5,113 nucleotides of DNA. Origin: Methanobacteriota archaeon. Lineage in GTDB: Archaea > Thermoplasmatota > Poseidoniia > Poseidoniales > Poseidoniaceae. Of the stretch, positions 1 through 5,113 are shown piece after piece. The position numbers were made by a program, and so were the translations under genes. The DNA is taken from contig PBOE01000021.1 in the NCBI GenBank assembly GCA_002725275.1, positions 10,097-15,209 of the forward strand. The letters run 5' to 3'. Numbering within the stretch: position 1 is the stretch's first letter; every line of letters starts with the position of its first letter. A model generated the notes under the pieces. The model was not told the origin of the DNA, ran no database searches, and saw nothing but the letters and a program-made list of their open reading frames with translations.

Positions 1-413
1 GTAACGTTCACGTCCAAGTGGCGCACAGCGATGGACAACTGCGGTTTCTTCACACCGTTGCTGATGGGCCCTGCGATGATTCCTACGGCGTACAGGTGGC
101 TGCCCTTGCAGGCCTTCCACGAAACGTCGTGGAACGGGCCACGGACCTCCTCGCGTTTTTGGAACAACAAGCGGGTGGCGCTCGTGCAGGTGAACAGGGC
201 GCACCGCAATCGAGGGATGCAGGTCAAGCGAGTTTGATGGGATATTTCGCCGCAGCGGCCATGAAAACAACAGCCCCAGCGGCACCTGCCACGCCGCCTG
301 AGGAAGCCAAGGCGTTGGCTCGCTTGCGAACCACCCACGTGGACGAGTTGAGCCCGAGGCAAGCCTTGGACGTGCTTTACGCGCTCAAAAACGACCTGGA
401 GGACGGGGCATGA
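1..413 (+). CDS. mutS: DNA mismatch repair protein MutS, C-terminal end (5' partial)
   Basis: MutS binds mismatched or looped DNA as a dimer and, using ATP, recruits MutL. Only about the last 136 residues are here, read in the frame of base 3. They begin with NVHVQVAHSDG and FLHTVADGPCDDSYGVQVA, the end of the ABC-type ATPase domain, followed by ALAGLPRNVVERA, the helix-turn-helix that packs on the partner subunit. Next comes a low-complexity Ala/Gly/Pro linker with QASLMGYF, then a final helix DELSPRQALDVLYALKND. This last helix matches the MutS tetramerisation segment; the Asp and Arg of DELSPR match, as I recall, E. coli Asp835 and Arg840. The gene therefore keeps the full C-terminal architecture of the MutS1 mismatch-repair branch, not MutS2. 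Its stop codon overlaps the mutL start (ATGA), which implies co-transcription and probably translational coupling. The ATPase core, mismatch-binding domain and promoter lie outside the window. Family assignment is very secure. Confidence 0.96.
   Translation, partial: NVHVQVAHSDGQLRFLHTVADGPCDDSYGVQVAALAGLPRNVVERATDLLAFLEQQAGGARAGEQGAPQSRDAGQASLMGYFAAAAMKTTAPAAPATPPEEAKALARLRTTHVDELSPRQALDVLYALKNDLEDGA
225..248 (+). other. Sliding-clamp-binding motif in the MutS tail (PIP-box-like QASLMGYF)
   Basis: Eight codons read Q-A-S-L-M-G-Y-F, which fits the PCNA-interacting consensus Q-x-x-[LIM]-x-x-[FY]-[FY] at every fixed position. It sits in the flexible linker between the ATPase/helix-turn-helix part and the tetramerisation helix. 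E. coli MutS carries its beta-clamp pentapeptide (QMSLL) at this same place. The first five residues, QASLM, would also be a weak beta-clamp motif. That the motif binds a clamp is inference; its position and pattern are seen directly. Confidence 0.6.
398..402 (+). promoter_or_regulatory. Ribosome binding site of mutL
   Basis: GGAGG lies 7 bases before the ATG at 410, inside the last codons of mutS. It supports this ATG as the mutL start and suggests that ribosomes ending mutS can restart on mutL through the ATGA overlap. Confidence 0.8.
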
Positions 414-2425
414 AGCCGCAGAAAATTCGGCAACTCGATGAGGCCACCATCGGTTTCATCGCCGCTGGTGAAGTGGTTGAGCGTCCCGCCCAAGTGGTCA
501 AGGAACTCGTTGAAAACAGCCTTGACGCTGGAGCCACCTCAATCACCATCACCGTGGAGGGCGGCGGCTTTGACCGGCTGAGCGTTGAAGACAACGGAAG
601 CGGCATCGACCGCGACGACCTCACGTTGGCGCTGGACCGACACGCCACGTCAAAACTCCGGACAAAAGATGACCTTGCCTCCATCCTATCCCTTGGTTTC
701 CGAGGCGAAGCCCTGGCGAGCATCGGCATGGTTTCGCGTCTGCAAATCTCGAGCAAACCCGCCGGCGAGGCGGGGGCCTGCATCGTGATGGAAGACGGGG
801 TCAAATCGGCCATTCAGCCGATGGGGATGGGAGACGGGACCCTCATCACCGTGGAACATCTCTTCCGGAACACGCCGGCACGCTTGGCCTTTCAACGGCG
901 ACCCGAAACGGAAACCGCCCGTATCGTCGACGTGGTGGTCGACCACGCCCTGGCCCATCCTGGCTGCGCGTTCCATCTCAGAACGGAACAGCGGACGCTG
1001 CTGAACGTGCCGGCGACCGACAACATGCTCGACCGGCTCTACGACATCATGGGGGCACAAGCCACGGAATTGGTCCCGCTTCAACAACCGCCCGTCGACG
1101 ATGACGCCCCCGGAGCCGAGCGTTGGAGCGGTTGGATCAGCACGCCCGACATCACCCGAGGAAAGGGCGACGACATCCACGTCCTCATCAACAACCGACC
1201 GGTGGGCGCCGGCCCCTTCCTCCAGGCGATTCGCCGAGGCTACAAAACCCGCCTTATGCAAGGGCGGCACCCGCTCGCCGTTGTCAACCTCGATTGCCCA
1301 CCCGATGAGGTGGACGTCAACGTCCATCCCACCAAACGTGAGGTGCGACTCCGACATTCCTGGCGGGTTTTGGAGCGGCTTGAGCGGGCCATCACCTACA
1401 CCCTTGAGACCGTCCCCACGGAACCCGATGCCACCGGAAGCATTCCCGGCCTGCAGGGCCTTGCAACGCAGCAGCAGGTCAAGTCGGTCGAAACTTACCT
1501 CAACCCGCCAACCGATAACGGGGCCGCAAGCGCCCTCGCCTCAGCGGCAGGCATGGAGCCAACGGTGACCGAACCCGCCCCTCAACCGAAAGTTGAACCG
1601 CCTGCATGGGCCGTCGCAGCGGGCAAACAACTCAACTTGGTGGGTCAGACGGCGGACGAACCCGCTCCCGCCGTCAAAGATCGGCCCGTCTCGGCCTCAC
1701 CACTCGGACAGACCCTGCTTCCCGGTCAAGAACAACAACCGATGGCGGCGGCTCTGTCATCGGCTGAACGCGACTTGCACCGTTATGCCGGATGTGGAAC
1801 GACGGTTCGTCCAGGCGAAGAAGGACCCCTGGAAGGCGAATTCAACGACCTGCCCCACATGGAACCGCTGGCACAATTTGCGGACTCCTACATTTTGGTG
1901 CAGGCTGAGGATGAATTGCTGCTGATTGACCAGCATGCTCTTCACGAGCGCGTCCGGTACGAACGTCTTCGCCATCGCGGCCAAGCATGGGAGCCACAAA
2001 CGCGACTCCAACCGCTTGAACTCAACCTTGATGCTCGTCAGTCTGCTCTGGTTGACGCCCACCACGGTCGTTTGAACGAACTTGGCTTCCATCTCAACAA
2101 CAGCAACGGAACGTGGCGTTTGACCGCCTCTCCCCAATTGCTCGACGGTGAGGAAGTCCGCCCGTTTTTCTTGGACCTGCTCCAAGACTTGGCCCAAGAC
2201 GGTGGACCGCTCGAAACCCTCGAAGGCAAGAAGGACCACATTGCGTTCATGAATGCCTGCCGGGGGGCCGTGAAGGCCAACGACCCGCTCACCCTTCCTG
2301 AAATGCGAAGGCTTCTGGATGACATGCGACGTATCCCAAACCCGTGGGCCTGCGTTCACGGGCGCCCAACGGCGCTACGAATCTCCATCGACAGCCTGGA
2401 CCACCACTTTGGTCGCCACGGTTAA
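410..2425 (+). CDS. mutL: DNA mismatch repair protein MutL with endonuclease motif
   Basis: MutL links MutS to strand incision in mismatch repair. The 671 residues are slightly above the usual 600-650. The N-terminal GHKL ATPase shows motif I (ELVENSLDAGA; Glu32, Asn36), DNGSGI at 61-66, GFRGEALASI at 96-105 and FRNTPAR at 152-158. The transducer half has NNRPV at 261-265 and VNVHPTKREVR with the catalytic-site Lys309. A Pro/Ala/Gln-rich linker covers about 335-480. The C-terminal dimerisation domain carries DQHALHERVRYE at 507-518, an exact DQHA(x)2E(x)4E metal-binding nuclease motif, plus the partner motifs ACR at 616-618, CVHGRP at 648-653 and FGR near the end. QTRLQP at 530-535 fits the QxxLxP clamp-contact motif of nicking MutL proteins. 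This is therefore the self-nicking type, not the MutH-dependent E. coli type. It forms an operon with mutS and converges on the next gene with only 11 bases between; no terminator hairpin is evident there. Confidence 0.98.
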   Translation: MKPQKIRQLDEATIGFIAAGEVVERPAQVVKELVENSLDAGATSITITVEGGGFDRLSVEDNGSGIDRDDLTLALDRHATSKLRTKDDLASILSLGFRGEALASIGMVSRLQISSKPAGEAGACIVMEDGVKSAIQPMGMGDGTLITVEHLFRNTPARLAFQRRPETETARIVDVVVDHALAHPGCAFHLRTEQRTLLNVPATDNMLDRLYDIMGAQATELVPLQQPPVDDDAPGAERWSGWISTPDITRGKGDDIHVLINNRPVGAGPFLQAIRRGYKTRLMQGRHPLAVVNLDCPPDEVDVNVHPTKREVRLRHSWRVLERLERAITYTLETVPTEPDATGSIPGLQGLATQQQVKSVETYLNPPTDNGAASALASAAGMEPTVTEPAPQPKVEPPAWAVAAGKQLNLVGQTADEPAPAVKDRPVSASPLGQTLLPGQEQQPMAAALSSAERDLHRYAGCGTTVRPGEEGPLEGEFNDLPHMEPLAQFADSYILVQAEDELLLIDQHALHERVRYERLRHRGQAWEPQTRLQPLELNLDARQSALVDAHHGRLNELGFHLNNSNGTWRLTASPQLLDGEEVRPFFLDLLQDLAQDGGPLETLEGKKDHIAFMNACRGAVKANDPLTLPEMRRLLDDMRRIPNPWACVHGRPTALRISIDSLDHHFGRHG

Positions 2426-2436
2426 GGGAATGACGT

Positions 2437-2829
2437 TTAGGTGAGACCAACGCCGCATCCAGCGTCGTAAAGGAAAGCTTCTGCGAACACAACCAAGGTC
2501 AGGATCACGGCTGCGACATGAATCAACAGTGCCAAAAATGCAGAAAATGCATGTCGACGGTCGAACACAAGCCGAAGCAAGAAGACGATGAAGTTGAAGC
2601 CAACGAAGAAAGTTGAGATGACAAAGAGCGAAATTCCAATCCGTTCCATGGTGGTGGTTGGATCATCGCATGTCTTTTCCGGCAGAAATTGTTGATAGGA
2701 CAGTTGAGCAAGAATCCCACCCGAGATTGCCATCAGTACGAACAAAACCGTGAGCTTTGTTTGAGCCTTGATCAAGGGCGGTGATTGAGGGGCAAGCGCA
2801 CCTGTTGGGTCCCCATCACGCTCGTTCAA
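2437..2829 (-). CDS. Small membrane protein of unknown function, three predicted helices
   Basis: I do not recognise this 130-residue protein. A hydrophilic, Pro-rich N-terminus (1-25) precedes three long hydrophobic stretches at about 26-44, 64-88 and 95-120. The loop between helices 2 and 3 (RLVFDRR) and the pre-helix-1 region (Lys21, Lys25) are positive. By the positive-inside rule the N-terminus and this loop are cytoplasmic, while the helix 1-2 loop and the C-terminus face outwards. The only two cysteines, Cys54 and Cys125, then lie on the same outer side. There is no signal peptide or catalytic motif. The start is TTG at 2829. No ATG or GTG lies in frame between it and the upstream stop, and a GGAG lies 10 bases before it. 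The gene is visibly more A/T-rich than its neighbours. It follows aroA on the same strand after 62 bases, so it may be read through from aroA or have its own promoter. The reading frame is probably real given its coherent helices and topology, but function is unknown. Confidence 0.75.
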   Translation of the reverse strand: MNERDGDPTGALAPQSPPLIKAQTKLTVLFVLMAISGGILAQLSYQQFLPEKTCDDPTTTMERIGISLFVISTFFVGFNFIVFLLRLVFDRRHAFSAFLALLIHVAAVILTLVVFAEAFLYDAGCGVGLT

Positions 2830-2839
2830 GGTTCGACAT

Positions 2840-2843
2840 CTCC
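2840..2843 (-). promoter_or_regulatory. Likely ribosome binding site of the membrane-protein gene
   Basis: On the minus strand GGAG occurs 10 bases before the TTG at 2829. It is the main support for this non-ATG start, because no ATG or GTG is available in frame upstream. Confidence 0.5.
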
Positions 2844-2867
2844 ATTCTTTTGAAGAACCACTGGGTT

Positions 2868-2875
2868 AAGAAAAA
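2868..2875 (-). terminator. Oligo-T tract after aroA, possible intrinsic terminator
   Basis: The minus strand reads TTTTTCTT, starting 16 bases after the aroA stop codon, in the 62-base gap before the membrane-protein gene. No stable GC-rich hairpin precedes it, so it fits an archaeal-style T-tract terminator better than a bacterial rho-independent one. The T-rich stretch with the following AA could instead be a TATA-like promoter element for the membrane-protein gene, whose start lies about 38 bases further on. Confidence 0.35.
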
Positions 2876-2891
2876 TCTCCCGACGACCGTG

Positions 2892-4313
2892 CTACTTCCA
2901 TGGTTCGTGAAGAACTGTTTCTACCGTGACACCGACCGCCCTCCAACGCTGAATGGCTCCGGGGTCTGCGACTTCATGCAGGGTTGCGCCCTTGATGAGA
3001 ACCGATTCCTTGCACCCCATGGCCAAGACCAGTGCTGTCATCTGCATTCGGTGGTCGCCGTAGGTTTCGACCATGCCACTGGGTGTTTGGGGGGTTTGAC
3101 CACCCGGAACGTTCAGCACACCGTCTTGATACGTTGCCTTCAACCCGAATTGTTCCAACAGGGCAACGGTCCCGATGGTCCGGTCCGTTTCTTTGTACGC
3201 GGCGTGTTCGGCGCCTGAAACACTGCCACCGCTCGCCAGTGCCAGCAGAGCGGCCACCGGCGTGATGAGGTCGTTGGCATGTCGAAGGTCCAGAGCGACC
3301 TCCGCTCCGTCGGATTTCGAGGAAAGGACACCGTCACTCATCACCAGTCCAAACGATTCCAGGTGTTCGGTTAACACCTCGTGTCCAATGGTGTCGTCGA
3401 GCGTTGGGAGGGCCTCAACCTCCACGTCCGCACTGCACACCTTGGCCGAGAGGCAGGCAAAGGCCAGCATGGAGGCGTCCGGAGGGATGACGATGGTTGC
3501 GGGGGGGGTGGGTGTCCACGGCTTCAACGCGCCTTCGTGAACGGCGGCGTCCGCACCGGACAAGACGCAAAGGGATTTGGTCAATTCGCTGTGCCGCAGG
3601 GAAACACCCTCCCCTGAGGAAACCAACTTTACGTCGCCGGGAAGCGCAGGCGACGCCAAACAAAACGCCGTGGTGGGTTGGCTTGAGGTCGAGACGTCCA
3701 AGGTCAGCGTTTCAATCGCTTTCCAAGGACCTTGCAACAACAGCGGCAAGCCCTCGATGCCGACCCCTCGGGAAGCCTTGACGCCGAATGCTTCCAGTGC
3801 AGCGACCATCATGTCGTGGTTGCGAGAACGGAGCGAGGCGTCGCCGTCCACCATCACCGGTACCTCAAATCGAGCGCAAAGTGCCATCAAGATGCGAAGA
3901 GCCGTTCCCGAATTGCCAGCATGGAGCACGCTCACGGGTGGCCGCAGACCGTGCGGACCCACGCCTTCAATTCGCCACGAAACGGACCCTTGAGCCGGTT
4001 GATCGTCCAGGTTTGATTCGACCGAAAGCGGGCGCCCATCAGCGTCAAGGTCGACGATACGAACGCCGAGTTGGTTCAAGCAGCGGCGCATGGAAACGGT
4101 GTCTTGGCCGGCATGCTCCATGTTGTCTAGTTGGACGTGTTGACTGGATTGAGCCGCCAGAGCCAACCACCGAATGGCGTGGCTTTTGGAAGGCGGGAGC
4201 GTCCATTGGATTCGTTCTATAGAATCAATCGGCCGGATTTTGAGGGCGGAAACAAGGCTGCCTTTCCCGCCGTTTCGGTCGGGAGACCAGCGCTTTGTCC
4301 ACGCTCTGGCCAT
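2892..4313 (-). CDS. aroA: 3-phosphoshikimate 1-carboxyvinyltransferase (EPSP synthase)
   Basis: EPSP synthase joins shikimate-3-phosphate and phosphoenolpyruvate to give EPSP in the cytoplasmic shikimate pathway. Active-site landmarks run in order: LPPSKSHAIR (Lys43, Ser44, Arg48), GNSGTALR (Arg140), SLRSRN (Arg164), STSSQ (210-212), PDAS (279), NDLITP with the likely catalytic Asp348, YKETDR (Lys374, Glu375, Arg378) and YGDHRMQM (Arg422). At E. coli Lys411 (normally K-[ST]-[FY]-P) this protein reads HEVADP, so a valine or glutamate replaces the lysine. As I recall, some archaeal enzymes also lack it. Length is 473 against about 430, mainly from a basic N-terminal extension of some 20 residues and a longer stretch at about 88-125. 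The start at 4313 is the only ATG, GTG or TTG before the SKS motif in this frame. A GGGGAG lies 15 bases upstream, rather far. KETDR and DHRM argue for AroA over MurA. It is divergent from moaA and upstream of the membrane-protein gene. Confidence 0.95.
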   Translation of the reverse strand: MARAWTKRWSPDRNGGKGSLVSALKIRPIDSIERIQWTLPPSKSHAIRWLALAAQSSQHVQLDNMEHAGQDTVSMRRCLNQLGVRIVDLDADGRPLSVESNLDDQPAQGSVSWRIEGVGPHGLRPPVSVLHAGNSGTALRILMALCARFEVPVMVDGDASLRSRNHDMMVAALEAFGVKASRGVGIEGLPLLLQGPWKAIETLTLDVSTSSQPTTAFCLASPALPGDVKLVSSGEGVSLRHSELTKSLCVLSGADAAVHEGALKPWTPTPPATIVIPPDASMLAFACLSAKVCSADVEVEALPTLDDTIGHEVLTEHLESFGLVMSDGVLSSKSDGAEVALDLRHANDLITPVAALLALASGGSVSGAEHAAYKETDRTIGTVALLEQFGLKATYQDGVLNVPGGQTPQTPSGMVETYGDHRMQMTALVLAMGCKESVLIKGATLHEVADPGAIQRWRAVGVTVETVLHEPWK

Positions 4314-4338
4314 GCAAAGGGGTACCCACTCCCCGCCA

Positions 4339-4361
4339 TGAACCCTTGTAATACAGGTTCA
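4339..4361. repeat. Inverted repeat TGAACC-N11-GGTTCA, possible operator
   Basis: Perfect 6-base arms (4339-4344 and 4356-4361) flank the central TGTAATACA. A further GAACC at 4363-4367 makes a second, overlapping inverted repeat, GGTTC-AA-GAACC, next to the moaA ribosome site. A dyad in the middle of a divergent promoter region is a typical place for a regulator to bind. No regulator family can be named from this sequence. Confidence 0.4.
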
Positions 4362-4368
4362 AGAACCC

Positions 4369-4375
4369 GGGGAGG
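4369..4375 (+). promoter_or_regulatory. Ribosome binding site of moaA
   Basis: GGGGAGG ends 11 bases before the ATG at 4387. This spacing is slightly long but the match is strong. The frame has a stop at 4339-4341 and no other ATG, GTG or TTG before 4387, so the start is well fixed. Confidence 0.65.
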
Positions 4376-4386
4376 CTGACCAAATC

Positions 4387-5113
4387 ATGCGCCTCGTGGA
4401 CCGGTATGAACGGCCGCTTCACGACCTTCGCATTTCGGTTACGGATCGGTGCAATTTTCGATGCACGTACTGCATGCCAAGAGAGCACTTTGGTGCTGAG
4501 CACCCTTTCCTTGAACGCCGTGAACTTCTGACATACGAGGAGATCACGACGGTCGTCCAAAGCATGCTCCCTGTAGGCTTGCGCAAGGTTCGACTCACCG
4601 GGGGCGAACCCCTGCTCCGCAAGGACCTCACCGCTCTGATCAAGATGCTTCGGAAGGCTGGCCCTGACCTCGACTTGGCTCTCACCACCAACGGTGCCCT
4701 TCTCGCACGTCATGCCGCCGACCTCAAACAAGCCGGCCTCGATCGCGTCACGGTCAGTCTTGACGCCATGGACCTGGAGGTGTTCCAGCGGATGGCAGAC
4801 ACCGTCAGCCACACGCCATCGGACGTGATGGAAGGCATCGACAACGCTCGATCGGTGGGCCTTGGCGTGAAAGTCAACACGGTCGTGCAAAAGGGGGTCA
4901 ATGAAGACCAACTCGTGGCCATAGCGGAGGCTTGCACGAAGCGTGGTATCACGCTCCGCTTCATCGAATACATGGACGTGGGCAACACCAACGCTTGGCA
5001 GCTTGACGATGTGATCACGGGTCAGGACATTCGCCATCGCCTCAAGGGACGCTTCGGCTCGCTGTCTCCGGTGGCGCCCAAGCATCGCGGCCAAGTCGCC
5101 CGAACCTACCGGA
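4387..5113 (+). CDS. moaA: GTP 3',8-cyclase MoaA, radical SAM (3' partial)
   Basis: MoaA is the radical SAM enzyme that converts GTP to 3',8-cyclo-7,8-dihydro-GTP, the first step of molybdenum cofactor synthesis; MoaC acts next. The 242 codons present are roughly three quarters of the usual 320-340. The N-terminal LRISVTDRCNFRCTYCMP holds the CxxxCxxC cluster motif (Cys22, Cys26, Cys29) that binds the SAM-cleaving 4Fe-4S cluster. KVRLTGGEPLLR (GGEP at 72-75) is the SAM-binding motif, TTNG lies at 100-103 and VSLDAM at 123-128. RFIEYMDVGNTNAW follows and marks the MDVGN variant of the family. The second cluster's C-terminal cysteines and the final GG tail lie beyond the window edge, so intactness cannot be judged. 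The ATG follows GGGGAGG. The gene runs divergently from aroA. A long minus-strand open frame opposite it is only a coding shadow. The specific assignment to MoaA over other radical SAM proteins is strong. Confidence 0.96.
   Translation, partial: MRLVDRYERPLHDLRISVTDRCNFRCTYCMPREHFGAEHPFLERRELLTYEEITTVVQSMLPVGLRKVRLTGGEPLLRKDLTALIKMLRKAGPDLDLALTTNGALLARHAADLKQAGLDRVTVSLDAMDLEVFQRMADTVSHTPSDVMEGIDNARSVGLGVKVNTVVQKGVNEDQLVAIAEACTKRGITLRFIEYMDVGNTNAWQLDDVITGQDIRHRLKGRFGSLSPVAPKHRGQVARTYR

Larger units (their letters stand above)
4314..4386. promoter_or_regulatory. Divergent aroA-moaA control region
   Basis: These 73 bases separate the aroA and moaA start codons and must hold whatever promoters the two genes have, unless these lie inside the coding regions. 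The most A/T-rich part, TGTAATACA at 4347-4355, is itself a small palindrome and sits almost exactly midway, 33 bases from the aroA ATG and 31 from the moaA ATG. That spacing would suit TATA-type promoter elements with short leaders in both directions. No clear bacterial -35/-10 pair is seen. Specific promoter positions are inference. Confidence 0.55.

Noticed and set aside
31..237. Plus-strand frame of 68 codons inside the mutS end
   Set aside because: It overlaps the clearly conserved MutS C-terminus in another frame and has no support of its own.
686..1357. Open frame of 223 codons on the minus strand inside mutL
   Set aside because: It is antisense to the conserved ATPase region of MutL, with no recognisable motif; a coding shadow.
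1757..2359. Open frame of 200 codons on the minus strand inside the mutL 3' half
   Set aside because: It is antisense to the MutL nuclease domain, with no domain signature.
2426..2436. Search for a bidirectional terminator between the convergent mutL and membrane-protein genes
   Set aside because: Only 11 bases separate the stop codons, and there is neither a hairpin nor a T-run worth calling.
2781..3218. Plus-strand frame of 145 codons across the aroA 3' end and the upstream gap
   Set aside because: It is antisense to the conserved KETDR/DHRM part of EPSP synthase; the His/Cys content comes from the complement of that coding sequence.
4356..4370. GGTTCAAGAACCCGG resembling a tRNA T-arm
   Set aside because: No acceptor stem, anticodon arm or D-arm is found around it, and it lies in a 73-base gap too crowded for a tRNA gene.
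4225..5094. Open frame of 289 codons on the minus strand, opposite moaA and the 5' end of aroA
   Set aside because: It lies antisense to moaA, whose radical SAM motifs prove the plus-strand frame. Its composition is Arg/His-rich without a recognisable domain, as expected of a shadow frame in G+C-rich DNA.

Overview
The window holds five protein-coding genes, packed tightly on both strands, with no RNA gene, insertion sequence, CRISPR array or prophage signal. All five recognisable or plausible genes look intact, except the two cut by the window edges. The sequence is fairly G+C-rich throughout, apart from the small membrane-protein gene.

Layout: (1) 1-413, +: the 3' end of mutS. (2) 410-2425, +: complete mutL, joined to mutS by an ATGA stop/start overlap. 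(3) 2437-2829, -: a small three-helix membrane protein of unknown function, convergent with mutL. (4) 2892-4313, -: aroA (EPSP synthase), same strand as the membrane protein. (5) 4314-4386: a short divergent control region with inverted repeats. (6) 4387-5113, +: the first 242 codons of moaA, running off the right edge.

Function: mutS and mutL form a mismatch-repair operon. MutS recognises the mismatch. MutL carries the metal-binding nuclease motif, so it should make the nick itself, as in MutH-independent systems. AroA makes EPSP on the way to chorismate and aromatic amino acids. MoaA starts molybdenum cofactor synthesis. The three units are otherwise unrelated core housekeeping functions.

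Organism: this is not settled by the window. The MutS tail carries QASLMGYF, a fit to the PCNA-binding (PIP) box, where bacterial MutS has a beta-clamp motif. The EPSP synthase has PPSKS, a D-L-I-T-P segment before KETDR, and no lysine at the E. coli Lys411 position, which as I recall resembles archaeal enzymes. Together with a bacterial-type MutSL pair and strong GGAGG ribosome sites, this suggests a mesophilic euryarchaeon (for example a marine Poseidoniales-like lineage) with low to moderate confidence. A bacterium is the alternative. I found no clearly new multi-gene system here. The most interesting points are the clamp motif in MutS, the near-symmetrical aroA-moaA control region, the altered EPSP synthase C-terminus and the orphan membrane protein.
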